NCBI GenBank assembly: GCA_029776205.1
Contig: JAKOTQ010000003.1
Location: 1-64,000, forward strand
Direction: 5' to 3'
Source: Bacillota bacterium
Lineage (GTDB): Bacteria; Bacillota; UBA4882; UBA8346
DNA length: 64,000 nucleotides
Positions 40,615 to 50,496 of this stretch are shown in pieces. The translations under genes and the position numbers were made by a program. Numbering within the stretch: the first letter of the stretch is position 1; every line of letters begins with the position of its first letter. Under the pieces are notes generated by a model. It did not search any database, was not told where the DNA came from, and saw only the letters and a list, made by a program, of their open reading frames with translations.

Positions 40615-40712
40615 GTTAAAATTCGGCATATGCTTGGCTTGTTTTTTCCCTAAATACTCAATATTCAGTCGTTAGGTTTGTCTTTCAAATATAAATTTCA
40701 AAACTAGGAGGA

Positions 40713-41393
40713 ATGTTAATGCAGGCTTTTTGGCTTTCGATGGTCATGATTTTCCTTGCCGAGCTGGGGGATAAAACGCAACTGGTGGCCCTTACTCTGG
40801 CAACACGCTATAACGCCCGAATTGTATTATGGGGAATTTTTTGGGCAACCTTTGGCGTACACATTGCCTCCACTGCCATCGGCTGGGTAATGGGGGGAAT
40901 TCTTCCGACCGACTGGATCAAATTTTTCGCAGGTTTGGCTTTTATCGCCTTCGGGTTTTGGACGTTGCGTGGAGACAGCCTGGACGATGATGAAGAAGTT
41001 AAAACCAAAATCACCTCTCCCTTCTGGCTCGTCTTCGTCACCTTTTTCCTGGCGGAATTAGGAGACAAGACCATGTTGAGCACCGTTACATTAGCAACCA
41101 CCCATGCCTTTATCCCGGTTTGGTTTGGGTCAACACTGGGGATGGTGCTTTCTGACGGATTGGCAATTTGGATCGGTACCATGCTAGGCACGCGACTGCC
41201 GGAAAAAACGGTTAAACTGGGAGCGTCCGTTATCTTCTTCGCTTTTGGAGTATTCAGTATGATCCAAGGCGGACTTCATCTCCCTTCCTGGGTCTGGCTC
41301 ATCGCTGCCGTCACCTGTATCGCTTTGGGAATTTTCTTTCTCCGGCCCACTCAGGAAAAAGCGGAATCCACTGAAGAAAGAATGGCGTCTTAA
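40713..41393 (+). CDS. UPF0016/GDT1 family manganese exporter
   Basis: Two ELGDKT repeats ([34 protein letters not shown]), 6 TM. Confidence 0.93.
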   Translation: MLMQAFWLSMVMIFLAELGDKTQLVALTLATRYNARIVLWGIFWATFGVHIASTAIGWVMGGILPTDWIKFFAGLAFIAFGFWTLRGDSLDDDEEVKTKITSPFWLVFVTFFLAELGDKTMLSTVTLATTHAFIPVWFGSTLGMVLSDGLAIWIGTMLGTRLPEKTVKLGASVIFFAFGVFSMIQGGLHLPSWVWLIAAVTCIALGIFFLRPTQEKAESTEERMAS

Positions 41394-41435
41394 ATATTTA
41401 CGAAAAACAGTTTGCCAAAAACGGTTTCCAATGCA

Positions 41436-41462
41436 AAACCCTCCCCAAATTTTGGGAGGGTC
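41436..41462. terminator. Intrinsic terminator, probably bidirectional
   Basis: aaccctccc caaatttt gggagggt. Confidence 0.75.
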
Positions 41463-41495
41463 AATTTTTGCATCGATTCGTATCGAATCTTTAAG

Positions 41496-42380
41496 TTATC
41501 CCATTAATCCCAGATTTCGCAATACGCCTTCCAGCATTTCCTTCTCTTGGGGCGTCGCTTCAACCAGCGGCAACCGAAGCCCGCCTACCTTGAAGCCTAA
41601 TAAGTTACAGGCTGCCTTCACCATAATCGGATTCGTATTCGCAAACAAAGCCCGGTTTAACGGCCCTAACTCCATGTTGATCTGAGCCGCTTTCGCCACT
41701 TCCCCATGTTCATAGGCTGTTACCATCTCATTAATCTTCCGGCCAGCTATGTGTGCAGCCACACTGATAATTCCCACGCCGCCAACGCTCAACACAGGTA
41801 ACGTCAGAGCATCATCGCCGCTGTATACCTGGAGGCTTTTCGGAGCCTGTTCGCAAATTTGGCTGATTTGCCCCAAATTTCCCGAGGCTTCTTTAACCGC
41901 TACCACGTTTTCGATCTCAGCCAACCGCAGCATCGTCTCTACCGAAATATTAACGCCCGTCCGGCCCGGAATGTTATAAATGATCACCGGCAACGAAGTT
42001 GCTTCGGCAATGGCTTTAAAATGTTGGTACAAGCCTTCCTGGGAGGGTTTATTATAGTACGGAGCCACCAGCATCACTCCGTCAACCCCGGCCCGTTCCG
42101 CCTCTTTAGTCAGTTCAATGCTGTCGAAGGTGTTATAACTTCCAGTTCCTGCAATAACGGTTCCTTTACCCCCGATGGCCTCAACCACCGCTTTAAACAA
42201 ATTGACTTTCTCGGCTTTGGTCAACGTTGGTGATTCTCCAGTGGTACCAGCGACCACCACTCCGTCAGACCCGGAGTCAATTAAACGATTAGCCAGCTCT
42301 TGACTCACCTGGTAATTGACAGCCAGGTTTTGATCAAACGGAGTGACCATCGCCGTAAGCACTTTTCCCAATTTTACCAT
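41496..42380 (-). CDS. dapA: 4-hydroxy-tetrahydrodipicolinate synthase
   Basis: GTTGESPTLT, YYNKPSQEGLYQHF, YNIPGRTGVNIS, VKEASGN. Confidence 0.96.
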   Translation of the reverse strand: MVKLGKVLTAMVTPFDQNLAVNYQVSQELANRLIDSGSDGVVVAGTTGESPTLTKAEKVNLFKAVVEAIGGKGTVIAGTGSYNTFDSIELTKEAERAGVDGVMLVAPYYNKPSQEGLYQHFKAIAEATSLPVIIYNIPGRTGVNISVETMLRLAEIENVVAVKEASGNLGQISQICEQAPKSLQVYSGDDALTLPVLSVGGVGIISVAAHIAGRKINEMVTAYEHGEVAKAAQINMELGPLNRALFANTNPIMVKAACNLLGFKVGGLRLPLVEATPQEKEMLEGVLRNLGLMG

Positions 42381-42400
42381 CTTTCTCTCCTCCTTAACCA

Positions 42401-43615
42401 TCAATTCAAAAATTGAAAATGTAATGCCTGCAATGCCTTTGACATCACTTCCTGCTTGACAAGGCAGGCAATATTCGTATGGGAATCGACCGAATGATAA
42501 ATAGCTATCTCCGCTTGTCGTAACCCTTTTACCATCTTAGCCATCACTCCGGGAACGCCTCGCATTCCCGAACCCACAATAGCCACCTTGGCAAAACCCG
42601 GTTCAATCGTAACATCCAAACCAGTGCGACTCAACACCTGTTCGGCCTGGTCCATTCGTTGTTCATCGATGATGAACCGAATTTGATAAGGGGCTACCTG
42701 GATCATATCCACACTAATGCCGGAATCAGCCATGATTTCAAAAACATTTAAAACCATGCCGTTCTCATTCAAATCATCCTTAGACTGGATCGTAACCAAA
42801 GCCATTCCGGCAAGGTGAGCCAAACCAGTTACTATTTTATCCCGCCTGATCTCAATGCTTCCGATGGGTGCACCATCAGCAACCAATGTTCCGGGTCCGT
42901 CAGCAAAAGTGGAACGTATCCGGAGGGGTATCCGCCCTTCCATCGCGATCTCTACCGCCCGTGGATGAACCACCTTGGCTCCAAGATGAGCCATTTCACA
43001 AAGTTCCTGATAAGTTAAACTATCTAACGGTTTAGCCTGAGGAACCATTCGGGGATCAGCGGTCATCACCCCGTCCACATCGGTGTAAATTTCAATTACC
43101 TCCGCTTTCAACGCAACACCGAGGACTGCAGCTGTCGTATCACTACCGCCCCGTCCCAATGTGGTAATCTCTCCGTCGCCGGTCACACCTTGAAAACCAG
43201 CGACCACAACAATCTTCCCTTCATCCAGCAGTTTGAGAATCCTGGCTGGATGTACTTCTTTAATATGGGCATTATTAAAATGATAATCAGTTATGATTCC
43301 GGCCTGGGCCCCGGTAAGAGCTACCGCATCAAGCCCATGGGAACGCAGGGTTTGAACCATGATGACACTGGAAATAATTTCACCACAAGACATCAGCAAA
43401 TCCAATTCCCGGGGCCGGATTTGTTTGGAAATCTCGCGGGCCAAACCAATGAGTGTATCTGTGGCATAAGGCTCTCCGACCCGCCCCATAGCCGATACGA
43501 CAACGACCACCTGTAAGCCTTCATCAACTGCGTTTTTAATCTTTCTGACAACCTGTTCACGCTTATCTGCTGATGATACCGAAGTTCCCCCGAACTTTTG
43601 AACGATAATCCCCAT
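42401..43615 (-). CDS. dapG: Aspartokinase
   Basis: VQKFGGTSVSSADKR, TLGRGGSDTTAA, two ACT domains. Confidence 0.95.
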   Translation of the reverse strand: MGIIVQKFGGTSVSSADKREQVVRKIKNAVDEGLQVVVVVSAMGRVGEPYATDTLIGLAREISKQIRPRELDLLMSCGEIISSVIMVQTLRSHGLDAVALTGAQAGIITDYHFNNAHIKEVHPARILKLLDEGKIVVVAGFQGVTGDGEITTLGRGGSDTTAAVLGVALKAEVIEIYTDVDGVMTADPRMVPQAKPLDSLTYQELCEMAHLGAKVVHPRAVEIAMEGRIPLRIRSTFADGPGTLVADGAPIGSIEIRRDKIVTGLAHLAGMALVTIQSKDDLNENGMVLNVFEIMADSGISVDMIQVAPYQIRFIIDEQRMDQAEQVLSRTGLDVTIEPGFAKVAIVGSGMRGVPGVMAKMVKGLRQAEIAIYHSVDSHTNIACLVKQEVMSKALQALHFQFLN

Positions 43616-43635
43616 TGGATTGGCCTCACTTTCAT

Positions 43636-44256
43636 TCAGTGTGCATCAATGGATGAACGGGTATAACTGATAATTACCGGTTGCAGTTGGCGATGGTTCA
43701 GCGCTTCCAAAATCGTCTCCGGTATTAATTTCATGTCGGCAACCAATGATGATTGCTTGGTTTCCGGTGCATCCTGGCCAAACGGCACAAAATATATATT
43801 TTTACGGTTAAGCAATAATCCAAGATTACGCCCATTTCCACTCAACCCGTCATTGGTCGAGATTCCGATCACAACCGGACGGTTGTTGCGTAACTGGGCT
43901 TTGCAGGCTAAAGTAACACATGTATCGGTAATCCCCAAGGCCAGCTTTGCCAGAGTATTTCCAGTACATGGCGCAACCACCACCACGTCGACCATATTCT
44001 TTGGTCCAATCGGTTCCACTTCCACCATGGTCGTCATCGGTTGCTTTCCGGTAATCCGGACCAACGCTTCCCGAAGTTCCACCGCTGTTCCAAAACGAGT
44101 ATCCGTTTCCGCGACTGCAGGTGAGATAATCGGGAATATTTCCGCCCCTTCTTGCTGTAATTTTTCAATCACCGGAAGAACCTGATCCATGGTACAATGT
44201 GAACCAGTCAATGCAAATCCTATTCGAATTCCGGAAAAACGCATCTTACCGGCCAC
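43636..44256 (-). CDS. spoVFB: Dipicolinate synthase subunit B
   Basis: IGFALTGSHCTMDQVLPVIEKL, APCTGNTLAKLALGITDTCVTLACKAQLRN. Confidence 0.94.
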   Translation of the reverse strand: MAGKMRFSGIRIGFALTGSHCTMDQVLPVIEKLQQEGAEIFPIISPAVAETDTRFGTAVELREALVRITGKQPMTTMVEVEPIGPKNMVDVVVVAPCTGNTLAKLALGITDTCVTLACKAQLRNNRPVVIGISTNDGLSGNGRNLGLLLNRKNIYFVPFGQDAPETKQSSLVADMKLIPETILEALNHRQLQPVIISYTRSSIDAH

Positions 44257-45160
44257 CCCCTTCAGTTAAAAGTTGTTCCAGGATTTCAGGAATTGCCTTA
44301 GCCAAAATGGCTCCGGCAGTTTTGGGGGCAACCTTTCCCGGAAGTCCGGGCGCTAATATGGCTTTAACACCTAATGTTTCAGCAGCAATAAAATCAGTCC
44401 CGCCGGGCGGCGAGGCCAAATCAATAATCACCGTATCCCTGGAAACCAAACTCAAGATTCGGTCATCGAGGACCATCACCGGAACCGTATTAATGATCAG
44501 ATCAACGGCTGACACTGCAGTTGACAGTTGGTCATGGAGAACCGTCCTGCATCCCATCTCCCAGGCACGGGCCAGTAAATCGCGACGCCGGGCAGCAACC
44601 GTCACCGTTGCTCCCAATGCTTGAAACATCCGGGCTACAGTAACTCCAACCCGGCCGAATCCAATCACCAAAACCCGAGATCCATGAATGGTAATGGGTA
44701 AATTCTCCATCGCCAGTTGGATAGTGCCTTCAGCTGTAGGTATGGAATTTAAAATCGCGATTTCATCATTTTCGCCATATTCTTTAACAATGACCCCGGA
44801 TTCTGCTGCAATACGACGCCATTTTTCCGTCAAAGATCCGCTGAGCACGATCATTCCGGGCGACCATATGGACGAACAACTTCCGACATCAAGCAACTGG
44901 TCAACGGTTCGGCCACGAACCTTTCCTTGATCATTCATACCGCTGATCGGAAGTATGATTACCTGGACACCGGCAATGGCCTGTTCCAGGTTTTCACAAA
45001 AGGTCATCCCTTCACCCGCTTGGGATGGATGACCGAAAATTCTTACTTTCGCTCCAAATCCCGCTAAAGCGGCCGCTACCGCAATCTGACGCGAATCTCC
45101 GCCAATAACTGCGATCTCTGTATTTTGAATATGCTTCACCAGGTTTCCCCCCTTTTTCAA
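44246..45160 (-). CDS. spoVFA: Dipicolinate synthase subunit A
   Basis: IAVIGGDSRQIAVAAALAG, VLVIGFGRVGVTVARMFQALGATVTVAAR, DLASPPGGTDF. Confidence 0.94.
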   Translation of the reverse strand: MKKGGNLVKHIQNTEIAVIGGDSRQIAVAAALAGFGAKVRIFGHPSQAGEGMTFCENLEQAIAGVQVIILPISGMNDQGKVRGRTVDQLLDVGSCSSIWSPGMIVLSGSLTEKWRRIAAESGVIVKEYGENDEIAILNSIPTAEGTIQLAMENLPITIHGSRVLVIGFGRVGVTVARMFQALGATVTVAARRRDLLARAWEMGCRTVLHDQLSTAVSAVDLIINTVPVMVLDDRILSLVSRDTVIIDLASPPGGTDFIAAETLGVKAILAPGLPGKVAPKTAGAILAKAIPEILEQLLTEGGGR

Positions 45161-45236
45161 AAACAGGCTAATGTCAGTATATTCGGTGGAAGTTTTTAAG
45201 GTGAAGCATCAACCGCTCAGCAGGTAGGCACTGAGA

Positions 45237-46037
45237 TCACTCGAAAAGAAAATGTTCTAACCCGTAAGTTAGTCCGGGACGACCCATGATTTTTTTGACT
45301 GCCAATGCAACACCGGGCATAAAGGACTCTCGGCTCAGCGAATCATGGCGGATCGTCAGGATTTGCCCTTCCCCGCCAAAAATAACCTCTTGATGAGCAA
45401 TTAAACCCGGCAGACGAACACTATGTAGATGGACACCATTCATTTCTCCGCCACGTACGCCTTTAATCTTCTCTTCACCGACGCAGCGTTCAGCGGCTTC
45501 ACCCCTGGCGGCCAAGATCATCTCTGCGGTTTTAATCGAAGTCCCTGAAGGAGCATCCAATTTTCGATCATGATGCAATTCGATGATCTCCACTTGCGAA
45601 AAATATTTGGCAGCCATCGCCGCAAACCGCATCATCAACAGTGCTCCTACAGCAAAGTTCGGAGCGATCAAGGCATTGGCTCGGTGGGTCTCACAAAGCT
45701 TCCGAATCTCTTCCAGATCGTTCTGGGAAATTCCGGTAGTCCCAACAACCACATGAACTCCGGCGCCAATGGCCGTACGAATATTATCCATCACTGCTGC
45801 AGGAGTCGTAAAGTCGACCATGACCTGAGGACGCCGGTTGGCAATGGCTTCAGTCAAACTGCCTTCAACCAAAATCCCGGTAGCATCGGCACCAACCACT
45901 TCGCCAATATCTTTCCCAATTTGGCCCTGATCCACCGCACCAACCAATTGCAATTGAACATCCTTCAGGACCATCTTCACAACTTCCTGGCCCATCCGGC
46001 CGCAACAACCGGAGACCAATACTCGGATTTTTTCCAT
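45237..46037 (-). CDS. dapB: 4-hydroxy-tetrahydrodipicolinate reductase
   Basis: VLVSGCCGRMGQEV, DFTTPAAV, VVGTTGISQ, ELHHDRKLDAPSGT. Confidence 0.96.
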   Translation of the reverse strand: MEKIRVLVSGCCGRMGQEVVKMVLKDVQLQLVGAVDQGQIGKDIGEVVGADATGILVEGSLTEAIANRRPQVMVDFTTPAAVMDNIRTAIGAGVHVVVGTTGISQNDLEEIRKLCETHRANALIAPNFAVGALLMMRFAAMAAKYFSQVEIIELHHDRKLDAPSGTSIKTAEMILAARGEAAERCVGEEKIKGVRGGEMNGVHLHSVRLPGLIAHQEVIFGGEGQILTIRHDSLSRESFMPGVALAVKKIMGRPGLTYGLEHFLFE

Positions 46038-46061
46038 CTTCATTCAGCTCCTTATAAAAGA

Positions 46062-46086
46062 AAAAAGATTGGCAATTACCAACCTT
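46062..46086 (-). terminator. Terminator of lysine riboswitch expression platform
   Basis: - strand: aaggttgg taattg ccaatctt tttt. Confidence 0.8.
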
Positions 46087-46119
46087 CGACTATCGTGTAA
46101 CCGAAAATCAACCGGCGGC

Positions 46120-46278
46120 AAGATAGCTCTCCACCCGAAGGTGACAGTACCGGGATTATTCATCTTCGGTACCAGCCGGAGTCTGGCAAACCCCAACTTC
46201 GGCAAAATATCCTTTCATCAGGTTTCAACAGCCCCGCCGGCCTCCGCCTGACTACTCATCTATTTTGCGCCTCTACTC
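46120..46278 (-). ncRNA. Lysine riboswitch (L box)
   Basis: - strand agaggcgcaaaatagatgagtag...gcggaggccggcgggg...gttgaaacctgatgaaagg...tattttgccgaagtt...ctggtacc...ggtactgtcacc...gtggagagctatctt. Confidence 0.9.
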
Positions 46279-46339
46279 TACCCCATCAGAGCCTTTCATA
46301 TACACCATATGAACGCTCTTCAACGTATGAAATTGGATA

Positions 46340-46368
46340 AAAAAAGAGAAGTTCCAAAACTTCTCTTC
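46340..46368. terminator. Intrinsic terminator
   Basis: agagaagttccaaaacttctct. Confidence 0.7.
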
Positions 46369-46417
46369 CATTTTCCTATAAAACAGCGTTCATGTCAAGT
46401 ATTCTTTATTCGAACCG

Positions 46418-46660
46418 TTAATTGACTTCCGCCTCATCTGTTTCAAATAAAATCAATTCCTGACTGATCTTCCGGATTTGCTTCCAGGGGATAGTACGAT
46501 GTCCCGTTTCGACGCCGCCCCAGCCATGAGTTGTCACGATCAACGCTTCCACCATACCGGTCTCTGTATTAATCAGGAGCTCCCAATCTTTGATCCGTTC
46601 CAATCGCTCTCCGCTTTTCAATTCAATGACTTCTTTACCTTCCAAATCACTGGCCCGCAC
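46418..46660 (-). CDS. YlmC/YmxH family PRC-barrel sporulation protein
   Basis: MRASDLEGKEVIELKSGERL ... WGGVETGHRTIPWKQIRKI. Confidence 0.87.
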   Translation of the reverse strand: MRASDLEGKEVIELKSGERLERIKDWELLINTETGMVEALIVTTHGWGGVETGHRTIPWKQIRKISQELILFETDEAEVN

Positions 46661-46996
46661 GCCGATCCCCTCCTTATAGAAGGATATGTCACTTCAGCTA
46701 ATTTTAGAAGAAAGCAGAAGCTTAAGATTGGTTGACAGTTGACAGCTAGCATGGAACCTAAGCCCAAAATGGTTCCTGTCTCCTAACTCCTCTATGTGCT
46801 GTGCACTGCTTACTGCGAACTGTAAACCCGAAACAAAAAAATTGTCACCTTTCACCTATGTGAGAAAGAAATTTCCCTTTTTCCCGAACCAAAGTATTCG
46901 TCCAAAAATACTATAGTACTGAGGCATGAGGCTTAAATCATCTGGACTCACGTCAGAATTTAAGCACTGCACTTCATAGATGAAAGAGGTGGAATT

Positions 46997-48376
46997 ATGG
47001 CAAGACAATGTCCTCCCGGAACGACTGCCTATACAGTGCGTGCCGGTGATACCTTTTATGAACTCGCCCGCCGTTTTAATACAACGGTGGCTGCAATAAT
47101 GGCTGCCAATCCAGGGGTTAACCCTAATCAACTCCAAATTGGTCAAACCATCTGCATCCCGGGGCAACAACCGCCGTCAACCTGTCCGGCCGGTAGTATG
47201 CCTTATGTCATTCGGGCGGGAGATACATTATTTGCATTAGCCCAACGATTTAACACAACGGTCAATGCCATTTTGGCCATTAATCCAGGACTGGATCCCA
47301 ACCGGCTCCAGATCGGGCAGACCATCTGCATCCCGGGGCAACAGCCGCCGTCAACCTGTCCGGCAGGTAGTACGCCTTATGTGATTCGGGCGGGAGATAC
47401 ATTATATGTATTAGCCCAACGATTTAACACCACGGTCAATGCCATCCTGGCCATTAATCCAGGACTGGATCCCAACCGGCTCCAGATCGGGCAGACTATC
47501 TGCATCCCGGGGCAACAGCCGCCGTCAACCTGTCCGGCAGGTAGTACACCTTATGTGATTCGGGCAGGAGATACATTATTTGCATTAGCCCAACGATTTA
47601 ACACCACGGTCAATGCCATCCTGGCCATTAATCCAGGATTGGATCCCAACCGGCTCCAGATCGGGCAGACTATCTGCATCCCGGGGCAACAACCGCCGTC
47701 AACCTGTCCGGCAGGTAGTACACCTTATGTGATTCGGGCAGGAGATACATTATATGTATTAGCCCAACGATTTAACACCACGGTCAATGCCATCCTGGCC
47801 ATTAACCCGGGCCTCGATCCTAACCGGCTCCAGATCGGGCAGACTATCTGCATCCCGGGGCAACAACCGCCGTCAACTTGTCCGGCCAATAGCTTCGCCT
47901 ACGTCATCAAAGCCGGGGACAACTTATATATGCTCGCTTTACGATATGGCACCACAGTCGACGCTATCCTGGCCATTAATCCAGGACTCGATCCTAACCG
48001 GCTGCAAATCGGGCAAACCATCTGTATACCGGGAGTCCCACCCACAACATGCCCGCCTGGCAGCATAACCTATACAATTCAATCCGGAGATACATTGTTC
48101 ACTATTGCCACACGTTATAATGTAACAGTCAACGCCATCCTGGCGGCCAATCCGGGACTGGATCCCAACAATCTCCGGGTTGGGCAAATCATCTGCATCC
48201 CAGGAGGAACTCCCACTTGTCCGCCCAACACCACATCCTATACCGTAAAGGCCGGAGATACCTTCTTCCGTATCGCCAGAGCCCATAATGTATCTCTGGA
48301 TGCATTACTGGCAGCCAACCCCGGTATTGATCCGGACCGTCTCCAAGTCGGCCAGGTGATCTGCATCCCCAATTAA
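46997..48376 (+). CDS. Protein of eight tandem LysM domains
   Basis: Eight Y.V.AGDT..(x)LA.RFN.T...I...NPG..P..LQIGQ.ICIPG modules. Confidence 0.93.
   Translation: MARQCPPGTTAYTVRAGDTFYELARRFNTTVAAIMAANPGVNPNQLQIGQTICIPGQQPPSTCPAGSMPYVIRAGDTLFALAQRFNTTVNAILAINPGLDPNRLQIGQTICIPGQQPPSTCPAGSTPYVIRAGDTLYVLAQRFNTTVNAILAINPGLDPNRLQIGQTICIPGQQPPSTCPAGSTPYVIRAGDTLFALAQRFNTTVNAILAINPGLDPNRLQIGQTICIPGQQPPSTCPAGSTPYVIRAGDTLYVLAQRFNTTVNAILAINPGLDPNRLQIGQTICIPGQQPPSTCPANSFAYVIKAGDNLYMLALRYGTTVDAILAINPGLDPNRLQIGQTICIPGVPPTTCPPGSITYTIQSGDTLFTIATRYNVTVNAILAANPGLDPNNLRVGQIICIPGGTPTCPPNTTSYTVKAGDTFFRIARAHNVSLDALLAANPGIDPDRLQVGQVICIPN
47171..47866 (+). repeat. Four 174-bp near-identical LysM tandem repeats (ABAB)
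   Basis: ccgccgtcaacctgtccggc at 47171, 47345, 47519, 47693 and again at 47867: exact 174-bp spacing. Confidence 0.9.
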
Positions 48377-48394
48377 TAGCCCTTCAGAAACAAT

Positions 48395-48420
48395 GAAGCG
48401 GGGTTCTTCCCCGCTTCTTC
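48395..48420. terminator. Intrinsic terminator
   Basis: gaagcgggg ttctt ccccgcttc. Confidence 0.8.
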
Positions 48421-48428
48421 TATTTAGG

Positions 48429-49007
48429 TTAACTATCACCTTTATTATCTTGCAGCATTTGCTGTTTCTGTTCCGGGCTTTCAAATATGCCGAGCCAGTC
48501 ACAGACTTCATAGGCAAAATCGACAAAAGCCCGGCCTTCCGCCGTAATCACATGACCATCCACCACGACCCGCTTTTTCACAAAACGATGACGGGGGTAA
48601 GGGTCGGGAACGCCCAAATCCTGGATATGCTTCTCTGAACAAGACGTGGTAAATTGATGCTGATCCAAAATACCGGCTCTGCCTAAAAACTGAGGAGCAA
48701 AACAAATGGCAGCCAACAACTTTTGCTGGTGGTCCAATTGCTGAATCAGTTCAGTCAACCCCAGAGGCTGCTCCTGAATGGGTCCCCCCGGGAGGATCAA
48801 CGCTTCAACATCCGTTTGATCCATTGTTAAGGCCTCGGCAAGCGTCATATGTGGCACATATACCAAACCAGCCTGGCTCATCAACGGTTCCTTATTAACA
48901 GCCACGCTGATGATTTCTTTCCGGCCTAATTTCCGTAACCGGTGTAATAATAAGGTGACTTCAAAATCAGCCATCTCCGGATAAATAAAACATAAAATCT
49001 TACCCAT
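48429..49007 (-). CDS. DJ-1/PfpI family protein
   Basis: GKILCFIYPEMADFEVTLLL, ALILPGGPIQEQPL, AAICFAPQFLGRAGIL; RBS ggagg before ATG 49007. Confidence 0.87.
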   Translation of the reverse strand: MGKILCFIYPEMADFEVTLLLHRLRKLGRKEIISVAVNKEPLMSQAGLVYVPHMTLAEALTMDQTDVEALILPGGPIQEQPLGLTELIQQLDHQQKLLAAICFAPQFLGRAGILDQHQFTTSCSEKHIQDLGVPDPYPRHRFVKKRVVVDGHVITAEGRAFVDFAYEVCDWLGIFESPEQKQQMLQDNKGDS

Positions 49008-49067
49008 TCTGAATCCTCCAATCCAACTCAACCTGGTACTCGATGGGCTGTGCACTACGGATTGAAA

Positions 49068-49478
49068 CTATTGACATTCGCGCTCAACGATCCGATCCAA
49101 AATATCCGCTGCTTTCTGGATAACCGGACGGCATTTTACCTCTTCATTGCGGTATTTCGCTTTAAGGGGAGCACAATCCAGATCCCCCATCTCCCGACGA
49201 TACTCATTGAACAATTCTCGCGTCAATTGCTTGATCCGGTCGCTTTCATGCGCCCGTTCCTTAACCGTCAGTTTGCCTAAAACCATTAAAGCGCCGGTCA
49301 ATGCACCGCAGGTTTTGCCAATTGCCATCCCACCACCAAAAGCGGCCGCCATCTTCAGGGCTTCATCATCCAAATTCAGGCCATAAGCCTGATTGGCTCC
49401 ACGCAGAATCGTCTCCGCACAATTTAAATCTTCGGCAATACCATAACCTGCTTTAATAAGATCTCCCAGTCTCATTCG
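49068..49478 (-). CDS. C_GCAxxG_C_C family probable redox protein
   Basis: LNCAETILRGAN, FGGGMAIGKTCGALTGALMVLG, conserved Cys pattern. Confidence 0.87.
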   Translation of the reverse strand, partial: RMRLGDLIKAGYGIAEDLNCAETILRGANQAYGLNLDDEALKMAAAFGGGMAIGKTCGALTGALMVLGKLTVKERAHESDRIKQLTRELFNEYRREMGDLDCAPLKAKYRNEEVKCRPVIQKAADILDRIVERECQ

Positions 49479-49577
49479 AAATCTCCTTTCAATGACTGTC
49501 AAAACTCAGAGTATGAGCTACTGACCCAATGTACGACTATCCCACTTGTGCCTCATTTTTCTCCTGCCCTTTACTTT

Positions 49578-50468
49578 TCACACCAGCTCGCCCCGGGCAA
49601 CCATAAATACTTGGCCGCCAACTTCAACCTCAATATCACGACGGGAAGCATCTGCTTTCAAATGCAATACCGACGGACGGCCGATCTCCATCCCCTGTTC
49701 GACCCGGATTTGGAATTGATCGGTCCCGAAATAACGATATTTGGCCAAATAACCGGCTAAGCACCCATTGGCGCTGCCAGTGGCTGGATCTTCCGGTATC
49801 CCTAAGCAATCGACGAACACCCGCACATTTAGGTTATTTCCTTCATCATAAACCTCCGGGCAAAAAACCAGTACATCCTTGGTAGTACTTGATTCGGTCA
49901 ATGCCGCTAACAACTGTTGATTAACCCGTGCTTTTTTAATATCCGCCAAATGACATAAAGGAACAATAATGAAAGGTAACCCGGTAGATACTTCTTGGAT
50001 GGGATAACGGAAATCGATAGCTTCCGACGGAAGCCCGAGAGCTTCCGCCATCTTCTCCCGTTCGAAACTCAGCCCGAAAAAGGGAGGATTTTGCTTCATC
50101 CAGATAATTTCTTCATTCGTCGCCTCAGTATCAAAGGACACCGGAATCTGGCCAACAGGCAAGTTCAAACAGATCCTGTCCACAGGCTGTTGAAGGATTT
50201 CCTGCCGAATGACCCATGCCGTACCCAATGTGGGATGGCCGGCAAAAGGCACTTCCGTGACCGGAGTAAATATCCGGACATCATAACCCCCGTCCCGCTC
50301 TTCTTCAGAGAGAATAAATGTGGTTTCGGAATAATTCATCTCCTTGGCCAACTGCTGCATTTCTGCAGTTGTTAACCGGTTACCGCTACGAATCACCGCT
50401 AATTGATTGCCACAGTATTTCGCCTCGGCAAATACATCCACGATATAAAAGATGATACCTTTTGTCAT
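49578..50468 (-). CDS. PhzF family isomerase/epimerase
   Basis: NQLAVI, MNYSETTFIL, VRIFTPVTEVPFAGHPTLGTAW, DPATGSANGCLAGYL. Confidence 0.94.
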   Translation of the reverse strand: MTKGIIFYIVDVFAEAKYCGNQLAVIRSGNRLTTAEMQQLAKEMNYSETTFILSEEERDGGYDVRIFTPVTEVPFAGHPTLGTAWVIRQEILQQPVDRICLNLPVGQIPVSFDTEATNEEIIWMKQNPPFFGLSFEREKMAEALGLPSEAIDFRYPIQEVSTGLPFIIVPLCHLADIKKARVNQQLLAALTESSTTKDVLVFCPEVYDEGNNLNVRVFVDCLGIPEDPATGSANGCLAGYLAKYRYFGTDQFQIRVEQGMEIGRPSVLHLKADASRRDIEVEVGGQVFMVARGELV

Positions 50469-50496
50469 TAATCCACCTCAAACCCTGCGACAGACT

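Noticed and set aside
46069-46251. 60-aa ORF upstream of dapB
   Set aside because: Lies antisense within the lysine riboswitch.
47171-47866. Possible CRISPR array
   Set aside because: The 174-bp units are in-frame LysM domains with no unique spacers.
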